Assembly: GCF_020911945.1 (NCBI RefSeq)
Contig: NZ_CP087135.1
Coordinates: forward strand, 1,240,001 to 1,304,000
Origin: Flavobacterium galactosidilyticum
GTDB taxonomy: Bacteria; Bacteroidota; Bacteroidia; Flavobacteriales; Flavobacteriaceae
Direction of reading: 5' to 3'
DNA: 64,000 nt
Shown: in pieces, positions 18,083-27,984 of the stretch
Layout of the letters: each line of letters opens with the position of its first letter
Numbering within the stretch: the stretch's first letter is position 1
Notes under the pieces: generated by a model
The model's input: only the letters and a program-made list of their open reading frames with translations
Database searches by the model: none
Told to the model about the DNA's origin: nothing
Program-made: the position numbers and the translations under genes

Positions 18083-19294
18083 TTATAAATTCTCTAATAA
18101 ATTAACGCCATCAACAATTGCCCATGCTCCAGGAGTCAATACTGCTCCAGAGGCTGATGTACTTGTTGTGAAGTTTGCAGGTAAAAATGAAACTGTAAAA
18201 AGTGCACCAGCACCCCATTGAGAAGTATTACTGTCTGTAATTTTTACATTTAGCATTTTTATTTTACCGGTAAGAACTTGATTAGTGTTTGTAGCAGCAT
18301 CTTGTATTCTTACAGCAACAGCATTTGTTGTTGTAGTTCCTGAAGTTACACTATTTGTGTATCCTGAAATTACTACATTACTATATTCTCCATTTCCTTC
18401 TTTTTTGAATTGAATTGCATCAATTTCAAGTGGATTTCCAGCTTCAGTTGCAGTACCAGCAGCTCTTCTTAAAGTAATGTTAGATACTTTTGGGAAGAAT
18501 GCATTGTTCACACTTTTTGACTCGATTTCCATTCCAAAATTTCCAGCTCCGGTTTGATAAGCATACCAGTTAGTATTTGCTTGACCTTGCCATCCATCTT
18601 GCCAGTCAAAAGAATCATCTGTGTTTCCGTAAGAAATAAGGTTTTTAGCACTTACAGTTCCACCGTAAAATTCAAAACCATCATCAGCTCCTTTGTAAGA
18701 AACAAGATTTTCTAATACAGTTCCTGAACCTACTGAATAAAATGAGAAACCATTCATCTCAGAGTTTCCGTCAAGGATTTTTTTACCTGCATATTCTACT
18801 CTTACATATTTCAAAGAACCACCATTATGAGCAGCATTTGTACCACCGTAAACAATGTTTGTTCCGTCTTCAGAAGTTGCGGTTGTAATAGGAGTTCCGT
18901 CAGCTGTTTTTCCAGAAACGATAGGAGCATCACCAAACATTATTATACCACCCCAAGAACCTGCAGTTTTAGATTTTTCAGTAAATACAACAGGTTCTGC
19001 TGCAGTTCCAGAAATATTTAATTTTCCGCCTTTTTCTACTAATAAAGCATCTGCACCGTCAGCTACATCAGCAGTGATAACTGAACCAGCTTCAAAAGTT
19101 AAAGTAGCATCACTTTTTACTCTAACAGTACCTTTTAGAATATATACCCCTTTTTTATAAGTTTTTGCTGCTGTGATATCTCCTGTGATTTCACCCGTTG
19201 CAGTCGGTGGAGTTGTTACTACATCGCCATCACTTGAAGTACAACTTGTAAAAACCAAGCTTAATAATGCAAGACTGAATACTAATTTTTTCAT
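18083..19294 (-). CDS. Surface-type lipoprotein with a right-handed beta-helix-like repeat fold
   Basis: 403 residues. Lipoprotein signal MKKLVFSLALLSLVFTSC with Cys18, then a Thr/Pro/Asp linker. The body is a ladder of short strands with GT/GG turns (YILKGTVRVKSDATLTFEAG, LLVEKGGKLNISG, WGGIIMFG, LKYVRVEYAG, ENLVSYKGADDGFEFYGG, KNLISYGNTDDSFDWQDG) like parallel beta-helix proteins. The DDGFEF/DDSFDW repeats could bind Ca2+ or ligand. It is downstream of the TonB-dependent receptor in the same direction but has its own promoter and a terminator in front. It is probably a partner that presents substrate at the surface, by analogy with other receptor-lipoprotein pairs. Substrate unknown. Confidence 0.8.
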   Translation of the reverse strand: MKKLVFSLALLSLVFTSCTSSDGDVVTTPPTATGEITGDITAAKTYKKGVYILKGTVRVKSDATLTFEAGSVITADVADGADALLVEKGGKLNISGTAAEPVVFTEKSKTAGSWGGIIMFGDAPIVSGKTADGTPITTATSEDGTNIVYGGTNAAHNGGSLKYVRVEYAGKKILDGNSEMNGFSFYSVGSGTVLENLVSYKGADDGFEFYGGTVSAKNLISYGNTDDSFDWQDGWQGQANTNWYAYQTGAGNFGMEIESKSVNNAFFPKVSNITLRRAAGTATEAGNPLEIDAIQFKKEGNGEYSNVVISGYTNSVTSGTTTTNAVAVRIQDAATNTNQVLTGKIKMLNVKITDSNTSQWGAGALFTVSFLPANFTTSTSASGAVLTPGAWAIVDGVNLLENL

Positions 19295-19340
19295 TTTTAA
19301 TGATTTTAAAATTATAAGTTTTTTTGTTAATTATTTATGT

Positions 19341-19348
19341 CAAAAGTA
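19341..19348 (-). promoter_or_regulatory. -7 promoter element TACTTTTG for the beta-helix lipoprotein
   Basis: Read on the minus strand, an exact TAnnTTTG 46 bp before the ATG at 19294, downstream of the receptor's terminator. Confidence 0.55.
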
Positions 19349-19442
19349 CTTCTGAGCTTCTGAAATTTAGTTATGTAATTGTTATTAAAGTATTATATAA
19401 CAATGAATTTGATGTAAAGTTTATGTTACTTATGTAAACAAT

Positions 19443-19471
19443 AAAAAAGAGCCATGACGGCTCTTTTTTAT
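19443..19471 (-). terminator. Terminator after the TonB-dependent receptor
   Basis: Perfect stem AAAAAGAGCC / GGCTCTTTTT with a 5-base loop, 10 bp past the receptor stop, with A/T tracts on both sides. Confidence 0.85.
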
Positions 19472-19479
19472 TGTTGTTT

Positions 19480-22260
19480 TTAAAACGTATATCCTATGTT
19501 AAAGGAGAAGCCCACACCTTTTTTGAATTCTCTTAAAATTAAAGAGTCTTCGGTAATATTTAAAGTGCTTTTGCTTCCCAGCTCTTTCTTATAACTTGGA
19601 TTTAAGATGTTATCCACACCAAATTTAAGTTCGATACTTTTTGAAATTGAGTTCGTCCAAACAAAATCTAATTTACTAAATGATTTTTCGTAGATGTGAT
19701 CAATTCCTGATGAACCTACAGCAAAAATACGATCTCCATAAACGTTGTAAACCAATGTCATTGAGTTTTTCCAATCTTTATTAAGGATGAAATCATACTT
19801 TAAATCAGAATTGATTAACCAGCTTGAAGCACCTTGCAGTTTACGGTTTGTACTGTTTTCTAGTTCATTCCCTTGTTTTTTAAGGTCAATTTTAACATCA
19901 GTACTCATTAATGATGTATTGAAACCTAAAGAGAAATTAGAAAGAGATTCGTTTATTCTGCTCAATTGGAAAAGCATTTCTATTTCGGCACCATAAATAA
20001 CCGCTTGCTCTGAGTTTTTGAAAGTTGTGATTTGACCACCACTATTTGCAGTTGGTTTGAAAACTCTTTCAATTGGATCATTAATCATTTTTCCAAATAC
20101 ACCTACAGCAAACATTTCTTTGTTGTTAGGAAACAATTCATATTTGAAATCTACATTATAGTTTTCACTGTCTTTTAAATCCGGGTTTCCACTTTCTGAA
20201 GTTCCATCGGCATTGATGTAATTTATTGGTAACAACTCCATGGCAACTGGACGAGTTATTGTTTTTGCCAATGACACTCTCAAATTACTATTTTCATTCA
20301 AAATTCGTTTCGCGTTTATAGACGGTAAAATGTCAAGCTTGTCATCTGTCTTTTTGCGGTAAGCACTTCCAAAAGGATCCCCTTGTTCTCTGTATTTTAT
20401 AGTACGAGTTGAACTTTCGCCTCTAATCCCAGCATTCAAATCCCATTTTTCTCCAAGATTCATAAACAAATTGAAGTATCCGGCATTAACAAACTGATTT
20501 AGTTTTACTTTATAATCTCCGTTAGACTCTTCTTGAACGTAAACAATTCCGTTATTGATGTCTTCGTTGATGTTTTGGCTAATTGTGCTTAAATCGGCAG
20601 TGTAGTTTTTCTCTAAATTTCTTCTTCCAGAAAAGAAACGGTAAGAAGATTCCATGTCATTCAACGAACTGTTGTATCCAATTGATAATTTGTTAGACTC
20701 TTCCTTGTCTCCAAATTTTAAATTATATTCTAAAAGTGAAGAGTAATAGAAGTTTCCTTTTACATCAAGGAATTGACGGTTCAAATTATTACCACCATAA
20801 GACATGTTTATTTGGCTATCACTTACTTTTACACCAGTGATAAATTTTCTATCCGGTTGTTGAAAAGAAGTTTTTACATAAGAACCTCCAGCTTTTAAAC
20901 TGTGTTTTCCGTCTTCTGTTAATTTATAATCTCCGTACAATTGTGTGTTCCAATAGTTAGATTCTTCGTATTGGTTTAATCTGATAAGATTATTTGTCTG
21001 ATTTGCTAAACTGTTTGTGTATCCTAACTGATCTTGAATTTTGCTTTCAGTCGCTTTAATCAAGAACGTATTAAAGTTTAAATTAAAACGGTTTGTCTTG
21101 TATTTTAAACCTGCTAAACCAGAAAAAGTAGTTTGGTAGCTGTATTGCGTATTGTATAAATTATTGTCGTAGTTCCCTTGTCCAAGATTAAAAGTTCTAT
21201 CTACACCTTCTCTGTAAGAATATTTATTGTCAAAATTGAAAGACATGATGTAGCTAATGTTTCTTTCTTTTTCAAGATTGAATTTTTGAGCATGTAAAAA
21301 TCCAATGCTAGAATTTAAAGGGCTTTTTGTATTGTTAACATCCCAAGATTTTTTACCAAATCCATTTTCATACTCAGCAGGAGAAAGTTTTTGTCCGCTT
21401 GGAACTGATCCAAAAATACTAGGAAGTGCTCTGTCGTTGCCAATTATTCCTAAAGTTCCCTTAGTAGAATTTGCATCATCAGAAAGTAAGAATTCTTGCA
21501 GATTATTGTTAGTTGTATATCCAAAACCAATATTCAGTTTAGTGATGTTTTTTGGTTGAGGTGTTTCAATGTTAACAGTTGCTCCTGCAAAATCTCCAGA
21601 AATATTAGGATTGAATGTTTTGTAGATATTTAATACTCCCACAACATCAGTAGGAAATAAATCTAACGGAATAATTTTCTTGAAAGGGCTGTTTGACGGG
21701 GATTGTAAATCGTTTATCAATAAGTTATTGTATCGGTCTTCTAAGCCTCTAATGAACAAGCCTCTACCGTCAACTTTAGTAATTCCGGTAATTTTTGTCA
21801 AACCTTCCTCAACATCACTAACTCCTTTTCGGGCCATTTCTTGAGCGCCAATACTTTGTTTAATTACGACAGCTTGCTTTTGATCTAGTAAAAGTGCTGT
21901 TTCCTTTTCTCTACTTGCCGTGTTTTTTACAACAACATCTTTCAGAGTATAGCTGCCAGAACCTAGTGCTTTGTTAATAGTTACTGTTTTATCAGCAGCT
22001 ACTGTCACAGGAATCTCTACAGATTCATAACCTACGAAACTAAATTGTAAAGTGTAACTTCCAGGTAGTATTGTTATGGTATATTTACCATCAATATCAG
22101 TATTGGTTCCTATATTTGTTCCTTTGATAAGAACGTTAGCAAAAGGTAATGACTGATTATTAGCATCTTTGTCTGTTAAGATTCCGGCTATCGTTCCTTT
22201 ATTCTGTGCGAAAGAAACAGCAGTTATAAATAACGTTAAAAATAGTAACTTGAATTTCAT
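19480..22260 (-). CDS. TonB-dependent outer-membrane receptor with carboxypeptidase-regulatory-like N-terminus
   Basis: 926 residues. Signal peptide MKFKLLFLTLFITAVSFAQ, then a carboxypeptidase-D-regulatory-like domain (about 22-105: GTIAGILTDKDANNQSLPFA, GTNIGTNTDIDGKYTI). The plug (about 120-240) contains VKQSIGAQEMARKGVSDVEE, GLFIRGLEDRYNNLLIND and GDFAGATVNIETP. A long beta-barrel follows, ending VGFSFNIGYTF with terminal Phe. It imports an unknown ligand with TonB energy. No SusD gene is adjacent. Instead a beta-helix lipoprotein follows, while PhoB/PhoR-like regulators are divergent. This resembles the small receptor-plus-lipoprotein loci of Bacteroidetes. A phosphate or organophosphate link is inference from the regulators only. 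Confidence 0.92.
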   Translation of the reverse strand: MKFKLLFLTLFITAVSFAQNKGTIAGILTDKDANNQSLPFANVLIKGTNIGTNTDIDGKYTITILPGSYTLQFSFVGYESVEIPVTVAADKTVTINKALGSGSYTLKDVVVKNTASREKETALLLDQKQAVVIKQSIGAQEMARKGVSDVEEGLTKITGITKVDGRGLFIRGLEDRYNNLLINDLQSPSNSPFKKIIPLDLFPTDVVGVLNIYKTFNPNISGDFAGATVNIETPQPKNITKLNIGFGYTTNNNLQEFLLSDDANSTKGTLGIIGNDRALPSIFGSVPSGQKLSPAEYENGFGKKSWDVNNTKSPLNSSIGFLHAQKFNLEKERNISYIMSFNFDNKYSYREGVDRTFNLGQGNYDNNLYNTQYSYQTTFSGLAGLKYKTNRFNLNFNTFLIKATESKIQDQLGYTNSLANQTNNLIRLNQYEESNYWNTQLYGDYKLTEDGKHSLKAGGSYVKTSFQQPDRKFITGVKVSDSQINMSYGGNNLNRQFLDVKGNFYYSSLLEYNLKFGDKEESNKLSIGYNSSLNDMESSYRFFSGRRNLEKNYTADLSTISQNINEDINNGIVYVQEESNGDYKVKLNQFVNAGYFNLFMNLGEKWDLNAGIRGESSTRTIKYREQGDPFGSAYRKKTDDKLDILPSINAKRILNENSNLRVSLAKTITRPVAMELLPINYINADGTSESGNPDLKDSENYNVDFKYELFPNNKEMFAVGVFGKMINDPIERVFKPTANSGGQITTFKNSEQAVIYGAEIEMLFQLSRINESLSNFSLGFNTSLMSTDVKIDLKKQGNELENSTNRKLQGASSWLINSDLKYDFILNKDWKNSMTLVYNVYGDRIFAVGSSGIDHIYEKSFSKLDFVWTNSISKSIELKFGVDNILNPSYKKELGSKSTLNITEDSLILREFKKGVGFSFNIGYTF

Positions 22261-22436
22261 TTGGTTTAATTTTTTTGCAAAGTAACGCCTGAAATGTAAA
22301 ATGTAAGTTACTGGCTTGTTATGGTTATGTTTTGTTTTAGGTCCAAAAATGAACCTAATATTAAATTACGGTTAACAGCTTTTCAATACCCCATTTATTG
22401 TTACATTTACAATTCAAAAACAATTTTTGGCGCTTT

Positions 22437-23120
22437 ATGAAGAAAAAACACAGGAAGATTCTATTAGTAGACGACGAACCGGATATCTTAGAAATTGTAG
22501 GGTACAACCTCTCTGAGGAAGGATACCAGATCTTTACGGCGAGCAACGGGAAAGAAGCTGTAGCTATAGCTAAAAAAGAAATTCCAGACCTTATTATAAT
22601 GGATGTTATGATGCCAGAAATGGACGGAATGGAGGCTTGTGAAAATATTCGTAAAATCCCAGAACTTAGCAATGTCCTTATTACGTTCTTGACTGCCAGA
22701 AGTGAAGATTACTCCCAAGTTGCCGGTTTTGATGCTGGTGCTGATGATTATATTACAAAACCGATTAAGCCAAAAGTATTAGTAAGTAAAGTAAAAGCGT
22801 TGCTTCGTCGTTTAAATGATAAGGAACATAATATTGATACACTTAATGTCGGTGGCATCGAAATTAATAGAGAGGAGTATAAAATTGTCAAAGATAATAT
22901 CGAGATCGTACTACCTAGAAAGGAATTTGAGTTGTTCTATTTGTTAGCTTCAAAGCCAGGTAAAGTTTTTAAAAGAGATGAAATTCTAGATAGGGTTTGG
23001 GGTAATGAAGTAGTTGTAGGCGGCAGAACAATCGATGTGCACATCAGAAAATTACGCGAAAAAATTGGTGAAGAATTATTCAAAACAATAAAAGGGGTGG
23101 GCTATAAGTTTGAAGTATAG
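22437..23120 (+). CDS. OmpR/PhoB-family response regulator
   Basis: 228 residues from the ATG at 22437. A longer frame from 22398 adds 13 non-conserved residues. The receiver domain has acidic LVDDEPD (residues 10-16), phospho-acceptor Asp56 in IIMDVMMPEMDG, LTAR and ADDYITKPIKP with the conserved Lys. The winged-helix domain (about 130-226) has PRKEFELFYLLASKPGKVFKRDEIL, VGGRTIDVHIRKLREKIG and IKGVGYKFEV. The kinase ATG follows the stop directly, so the two are coupled. It faces the TonB-dependent receptor across a 176-bp divergent gap and may regulate it. Confidence 0.93.
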   Translation: MKKKHRKILLVDDEPDILEIVGYNLSEEGYQIFTASNGKEAVAIAKKEIPDLIIMDVMMPEMDGMEACENIRKIPELSNVLITFLTARSEDYSQVAGFDAGADDYITKPIKPKVLVSKVKALLRRLNDKEHNIDTLNVGGIEINREEYKIVKDNIEIVLPRKEFELFYLLASKPGKVFKRDEILDRVWGNEVVVGGRTIDVHIRKLREKIGEELFKTIKGVGYKFEV

Positions 23121-24176
23121 ATGAATATCAATTTTAAAAAAACATATCGATTTGCTATAAAGTCAGCACTGTACATTACTCTTTTTTCTACAGGATTAGT
23201 TGGGTTTTTAACGCACTTATTTTTTACTTTCTCGTATCAGTTTTGTTTTACTTTTGGACTTTCTATTGCTACTTTTTCCTTTATTGTTATTCAGTATCGG
23301 GTGGAGCGGTTTATCTATAAAAAAGTAAAAAAAATCTATGATGATGTTGCACTGCTAGAATCTAGCACTTTTGTGAATCAGCCCATAACTACGGATATGG
23401 CAACACTAACTAGAGAAGTTAAAAAGTTTGCCACCGATAAAAAATTGGAAATTGAAACACTAAAAGTAAGAGAGGCATACAGAAGAGAATTTCTTGGTAA
23501 TGTTTCTCATGAGCTCAAAACACCTCTTTTTATGGTTCAAGGTTATTTATCTACCTTACTTGATGGAGCGATGAGCGACAAAACAATTCGGAAAAAATAC
23601 TTAGAACGCGCCGAAAAAGGGGTAGAAAGGCTCATATATATTGTACAAGATTTAGATATGATTTCTAAACTGGAAATAGGAGAGCTAAATTTAGAGATAA
23701 CAACATTTGATATTGTTAAGCTTATTGAGAATGTCTTTGATTTGCTGGAAATGAAGGCTTCCAAAAAAGATATCTTACTCATGTTTGATATGAAATACAG
23801 CAGTCCCATAATGGTTGTAGGTGATCAAGAGAAGATTCAGCAAGTGGTTATGAATCTTGTGGTAAACTCAATTAAGTACGGGAAAGTCAATGGTTCAACT
23901 GAAGTAAGTATCGAGGATTTGACTGATAACAAAGTAATCGTTCGTGTGACAGACAACGGTGACGGTATTGTAAAAAAGAATATATCTAGACTGTTTGAAC
24001 GTTTTTATCGCGTGGATAAAAGTGGCGCAAGGACAGAAGGTGGTTCTGGTTTAGGACTCGCTATTGTAAAGCATATTATTGAAGCACACGAGGAAAAAAT
24101 TTATGTCGATAGTACATTTGGTGTAGGCTCTGAGTTTTCTTTCACACTTGAAAGAGCTAAATATAAAAAGAAATAA
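23121..24176 (+). CDS. Sensor histidine kinase, PhoR-like
   Basis: 351 residues. Two hydrophobic helices near residues 13-33 and 40-58 with almost no periplasmic loop, then a linker, DHp domain with His130 in FLGNVSHELKTPLFMVQGYL, and HATPase domain with N box (QQVVMNLVVNSIKYG), G1 (VTDNGDGI), F box (LFERFYRVD) and G2 (GGSGLGLAIVKHIIEAH). The HxxxxPL..QGYL segment resembles PhoR kinases. With no sizeable external sensor domain it may sense through the membrane or a partner protein. Starts on the base after the regulator's stop. A perfect terminator follows. Confidence 0.93.
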   Translation: MNINFKKTYRFAIKSALYITLFSTGLVGFLTHLFFTFSYQFCFTFGLSIATFSFIVIQYRVERFIYKKVKKIYDDVALLESSTFVNQPITTDMATLTREVKKFATDKKLEIETLKVREAYRREFLGNVSHELKTPLFMVQGYLSTLLDGAMSDKTIRKKYLERAEKGVERLIYIVQDLDMISKLEIGELNLEITTFDIVKLIENVFDLLEMKASKKDILLMFDMKYSSPIMVVGDQEKIQQVVMNLVVNSIKYGKVNGSTEVSIEDLTDNKVIVRVTDNGDGIVKKNISRLFERFYRVDKSGARTEGGSGLGLAIVKHIIEAHEEKIYVDSTFGVGSEFSFTLERAKYKKK

Positions 24177-24193
24177 AAGTAAATAACTTGTCA

Positions 24194-24237
24194 TAAAAAA
24201 ACCGATTCAGTTAATTAACTGAATCGGTTTTTTTATG
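24194..24237. terminator. Perfect 22-bp palindromic terminator
   Basis: Arms of 22 bp with no mismatch and no loop spacer, centred on GTTAATTAAC, with T7 on the right and A7 on the left. It can end transcripts from both the kinase gene and the convergent pepT gene. Confidence 0.9.
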
Positions 24238-24268
24238 AATTAAAGATTAGAATAAAAGAGTTCTAACT

Positions 24269-25519
24269 TTATTTAGCAGTTTTTACAGCTGCGGTTAATT
24301 CAGCAATTTTTACAATTACTTCTACTGCTTTCTGCATGCTTTCTGCTGGAACATATTCGTATTTGCCATGAAAATTATGTCCTCCTGCAAAAATATTAGG
24401 ACAAGGCAATCCTTTGTACGATAATTGAGAACCATCTGTTCCACCTCTAATTGGCTTAATTAGTGGTTTTATTCCAATTTCTTTCATTGCTTTTTCCGCA
24501 ATATCTACAATATGTTTTACAGGTAAAACCTTTTCTTTCATGTTGTAATATTGATCGTTTATTTCTGCTACCGCTATGTCTTCACCAAATTGCTTCGCAA
24601 ATTTCTTGTTGATTTTACGCGTAATTTTTTCGATAAATTCTTTTCTTTTTTCGAATTTTTTCTTGCTATGATCGCGAATAATTAGTTCTAAAACAGTTTC
24701 TTCAATATTCCCTTTTAAATGATGAACGTGGAAAAAACCGTCATAACCTTTCGTTTCTTCTGGTGTTTCTTCTGGTGGTAATTTACTGATGAAGGCGTTT
24801 GCAATCAACATAGAGTTAATCATCTTACCTTTAGCATAGCCAGGATGTACACTTTTACCTTTAAAAGTAATTTTTGCACTAGCAGCATTAAAATTTTCAT
24901 ATTCTAATTCTCCTACTTGGCTTCCGTCCATGGTATAAGCCCAAGAAGCTCCAAATTTCTCTACATCAAAATGATGCGCACCACGGCCAATTTCTTCATC
25001 TGGCGTAAAACCTACTCTGATTGTTCCGTGCTTAATTTCTGGATTATTGATAAGAAATTCCATTGCCGTAACAATTTCTGTAATTCCCGCTTTATCATCA
25101 GCGCCTAATAATGTTGTCCCGTCAGTTGTGATCAAAGTCTGCCCTTTGTAAAGCAATAAATCTTTGAAATAACTAGGTGATAAAACGATATTTTTTTCTG
25201 CATTTAAAATGATATCTTTTCCATCATAATTGGTTACAATTTGTGGTTTTACATTTGCTCCGCAAAAATCAGGTGAAGTGTCAAAATGAGAGATAAAACC
25301 AATAGTTGGTACCTCATGATCCACATTGCTTGGTAATGTTGCCATGATGTATGATTTATCATCTATCGTGACATCTTGCATTCCAATAGTTTTTAATTCC
25401 TCAACTAACTTGTTTGCTAAATCCCACTGTTTTTTTGTGCTAGGTGTGGTTTGTGAATTTGGATCAGATTCTGTGTCTATAATTACGTAACTGATGAAAC
25501 GATCTATGATATGTTGCAT
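24269..25519 (-). CDS. pepT: Peptidase T (tripeptide aminopeptidase)
   Basis: 416-residue M20 zinc aminopeptidase that removes N-terminal residues from tripeptides in the cytoplasm. Metal and catalytic motifs: [14 protein letters not shown] (His and catalytic Asp), [15 protein letters not shown] (bridging Asp), [15 protein letters not shown] (catalytic Glu pair), [18 protein letters not shown], the dimerisation domain with [12 protein letters not shown], and the last ligand in [13 protein letters not shown]. Full length (E. coli PepT is 408). Own promoter at 25545. Firm. Confidence 0.95.
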   Translation of the reverse strand: MQHIIDRFISYVIIDTESDPNSQTTPSTKKQWDLANKLVEELKTIGMQDVTIDDKSYIMATLPSNVDHEVPTIGFISHFDTSPDFCGANVKPQIVTNYDGKDIILNAEKNIVLSPSYFKDLLLYKGQTLITTDGTTLLGADDKAGITEIVTAMEFLINNPEIKHGTIRVGFTPDEEIGRGAHHFDVEKFGASWAYTMDGSQVGELEYENFNAASAKITFKGKSVHPGYAKGKMINSMLIANAFISKLPPEETPEETKGYDGFFHVHHLKGNIEETVLELIIRDHSKKKFEKRKEFIEKITRKINKKFAKQFGEDIAVAEINDQYYNMKEKVLPVKHIVDIAEKAMKEIGIKPLIKPIRGGTDGSQLSYKGLPCPNIFAGGHNFHGKYEYVPAESMQKAVEVIVKIAELTAAVKTAK

Positions 25520-25544
25520 GAATTTTATATGTTTTTAATTGTAA

Positions 25545-25552
25545 CAAAGATA
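25545..25552 (-). promoter_or_regulatory. -7 promoter element TATCTTTG for pepT
   Basis: Exact TAnnTTTG on the minus strand, 25 bp before the pepT ATG. Confidence 0.65.
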
Positions 25553-25590
25553 TAAAATTGAAAAGGATAAGAAGGTAAGTCTCTAAATTA

Positions 25591-26068
25591 TTAATTCTTT
25601 CCAAACGTACCGTAGGGGTCGTAAGGCGATGCAAGTATCTCTATATCGTCTATTTCACCATCTTTATCAATGTCAGTTTTCAAGGAAAAGATTAAATTAT
25701 TTTCATCTAAAAACAGCACTCTATAGGTTAATGCAAGTTGAGTTCCAACGTATAGAAATATTTCATCCTCCTTAATTTTCCATTCTAAATTAGTGCTGTT
25801 ATTAGTGCAATGATCATTTGTAAACACAGTTTCATTGAAATAATAGGGTTGTGTTGGACGATTTACAAATCCAAAAAAATCATTATAACACTTTGGATTA
25901 TGCTCGAAATTGTAAGAGACGCTATTTATTTTTAACTTATCATACCGCCATCCTTTTAGTAAATAATCTACATTAAATGAAGGTTGATGTATCGTCCCTA
26001 TTATTTCATTATCTGAGGAACAGGAAAAAGTAAATAAAATTAGTGCTAGTAAAATTGTTTTTTTTCAT
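25591..26068 (-). pseudogene. Frameshifted lipoprotein gene (A8 tract after the start codon)
   Basis: The ATG at 26068 is followed by eight A, then C. Read straight, it stops after about 19 codons. With seven A the frame gives [21 protein letters not shown] (a clean lipoprotein signal with Cys16) and then continues without a stop for about 158 residues, including YLLKGWRYDKLKINS, CYNDFFGFVN and the C-terminal DIDKDGEIDDIEI. The total length from ATG to stop is 3n+1, confirming a single extra base. Only the last 78 residues have an in-frame ATG of their own. This could be a real null allele, slippage-controlled expression, or a homopolymer sequencing error. Family not recognised. Confidence 0.75.
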
Positions 26069-26129
26069 TTTGTATATTTTACTTCAATAATACAAAAGCA
26101 AAATGAATTAGATGTAATTATTCGATATT

Positions 26130-26162
26130 TTGTAGTTAAGCATCAACAATTTTCTATTTTTG
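26130..26162 (+). promoter_or_regulatory. pyrD promoter, TTG-N22-TATTTTTG
   Basis: -7 element TATTTTTG at 26155-26162 with TTG at 26130-26132. The ATG is 20 bp downstream. Confidence 0.7.
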
Positions 26163-26182
26163 CACAACACAACAACACACTC

Positions 26183-27208
26183 ATGTATAAAACATTTATT
26201 CGTCCATTGCTTTTTAGATTTGACCCTGAAGAGGTTCATTATTTTACCTTTTCATTGATCCGTTTTTTATCAAAAATCCCTGGTTTTTCTGCCATTTCGA
26301 AATCACTTTATGAAGTAGAAGATTCTCGATTAGAGACTGAAGTTTTTGGATTAAAATTTAAAAATCCAGTGGGATTGGCAGCTGGTTTTGATAAAGATGC
26401 TAAGTTGTATAAAGAATTATCGAATTTCGGTTTTGGTTTTATCGAAATTGGGACACTGACTCCAGTTGGACAAGAAGGAAACCCTAAAAAACGTTTGTTC
26501 CGATTAAAAGAAGATTCAGCGATCATCAACAGAATGGGCTTTAATAATGGAGGGGTGAAGGAAGCAGTAGAGCGATTAAAGAAAAATAAAGGCGTATTAA
26601 TTGGAGGAAATATTGGTAAAAATAAGGTGACGCCAAATGAAGCTGCCACGTCTGATTATGAAATTTGTTTTGAAGCACTTTTTGATTACGTAGATTATTT
26701 CGTAGTCAATGTAAGTTCTCCAAACACGCCTAATTTACGTGAATTACAAGAAAAAGAACCGTTAAAACAACTATTAAATACGCTCCAAAATAAGAATTTG
26801 GCTAAGCTAAAACAAAAACCAATACTTCTAAAAATTGCTCCAGATCTTACTGATTCACAGCTTTTGGATATTATTGAAATTGTAAATGAAACCAAAATTG
26901 CAGGTGTAATTGCAACTAACACGACACTTTCTCGTGAAGGACTTCAATCTGAAAATAAGTCAGAAATGGGTGGATTGTCTGGAAAACCACTAACAAGTCG
27001 TTCTACAGAAGTAATTCGTTTTCTTTCTGAAAAAAGCAATAAATCATTTCCTATTATAGGAGTGGGAGGGATTCATTCTGCTCAAGATGCTTTAGAAAAA
27101 CTAGAGGCTGGAGCGAGTTTAGTGCAATTGTACACCGGCTTTATTTACGAAGGTCCAAAGTTGATAAAAGAAATTAATAAAGCATTGCTTGATAAAATTA
27201 ATAAGTAA
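26183..27208 (+). CDS. pyrD: Dihydroorotate dehydrogenase (quinone), class 2
   Basis: 341-residue FMN enzyme that oxidises dihydroorotate to orotate, passing electrons to quinone. The N-terminal amphipathic segment [25 protein letters not shown] is the class 2 membrane-association helix. Others: [65 protein letters not shown] with the catalytic serine, [17 protein letters not shown] and [27 protein letters not shown]. Full length. Own promoter at 26130. Confidence 0.96.
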   Translation: MYKTFIRPLLFRFDPEEVHYFTFSLIRFLSKIPGFSAISKSLYEVEDSRLETEVFGLKFKNPVGLAAGFDKDAKLYKELSNFGFGFIEIGTLTPVGQEGNPKKRLFRLKEDSAIINRMGFNNGGVKEAVERLKKNKGVLIGGNIGKNKVTPNEAATSDYEICFEALFDYVDYFVVNVSSPNTPNLRELQEKEPLKQLLNTLQNKNLAKLKQKPILLKIAPDLTDSQLLDIIEIVNETKIAGVIATNTTLSREGLQSENKSEMGGLSGKPLTSRSTEVIRFLSEKSNKSFPIIGVGGIHSAQDALEKLEAGASLVQLYTGFIYEGPKLIKEINKALLDKINK

Positions 27209-27273
27209 TTTCAATTGAAATAGAGTTATACAGACTTTCAATTAATAATTTGTGTATTCTTACTTGATTTTTA

Positions 27274-27984
27274 TTATGAGCTAATACGAATTCCGAATTC
27301 AACTAAAAGCCCAGTCAATAAAGCAATTCCGAAACTTAATAGTGTGCCAATTAATACGTATTCTGTTAGTTTTCGGTCTTTGGCTTCTTTCAGGTCTCCA
27401 AATCTAAAGATTGATTTAGCAGCTAGTAGAAAACCTATAGCTTCAAAATGTCCTGTCAGTATAAAACAAAAAATAAAAAGACGTTCTAGAATCCCGATGT
27501 AATTTCCCGCATTTTGAAGTGATTTGTCGTTGCTCTTATTTTCTGGTGTCCAAATCGAAATTGTATTTTTAATAATTAGCGATGTAGGTTTTGTAAGCAG
27601 AATTAGAGCTGTTAGTGTAATCCAGAGCTGACTGCTAATATTTGTGAAGTGTATCTCTGTTTTAGTGTACATTAAACTAATACAGATGAGTACAGCTAAA
27701 TGCAAAAGTTGATCTATAGAAAACCAGTTGCGTTTTGTTTTTGCGTTTTGATAATGCAGTTTTAAAAAGTCTATAAAACCATGCAAAATGGCTAAAGCTA
27801 ATGCAAACCAGCCGAAAGCTAATTCTCCAACTAAAATCCAAGCCAAAATAAAGTGTAAAAAGATGTGCAGATATAAGTAAATACTTTTGTGCTTTTTATT
27901 TTCTTTATCGGTAACCCATGAAGTAGGCTGCAATATAAAATCGCCAATTAAGTGTGCTAAAAGTAGTTTTACAAATACAATCAT
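27274..27984 (-). CDS. DUF3307 multi-pass membrane protein paired with SatD
   Basis: 236 residues with six or seven predicted membrane helices. Polar residues sit inside or beside them: LLAHLIGDFILQP at the start, LHGFIDFLKLH, FSIDQLLHLAVLI, ILERLFIFCFILTGHFEAIGFLLAAKSIFRF, and EYVLIGTLLSFGIALLTG. The recurring His/Asp pairs in the first helices could bind a metal (inference). Its ATG overlaps the end of satD by 4 bp (ATGA-type), so the two are translationally coupled. The SatD-DUF3307 pairing recurs in Bacteroidetes as far as I recall, and its role is unknown. Confidence 0.82.
   Translation of the reverse strand: MIVFVKLLLAHLIGDFILQPTSWVTDKENKKHKSIYLYLHIFLHFILAWILVGELAFGWFALALAILHGFIDFLKLHYQNAKTKRNWFSIDQLLHLAVLICISLMYTKTEIHFTNISSQLWITLTALILLTKPTSLIIKNTISIWTPENKSNDKSLQNAGNYIGILERLFIFCFILTGHFEAIGFLLAAKSIFRFGDLKEAKDRKLTEYVLIGTLLSFGIALLTGLLVEFGIRISS

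Noticed and set aside
19610..19625. TTATCCACA inside the TonB-receptor gene, considered as a DnaA box
   Set aside because: A single site in coding sequence with no regulatory context. Most likely chance.
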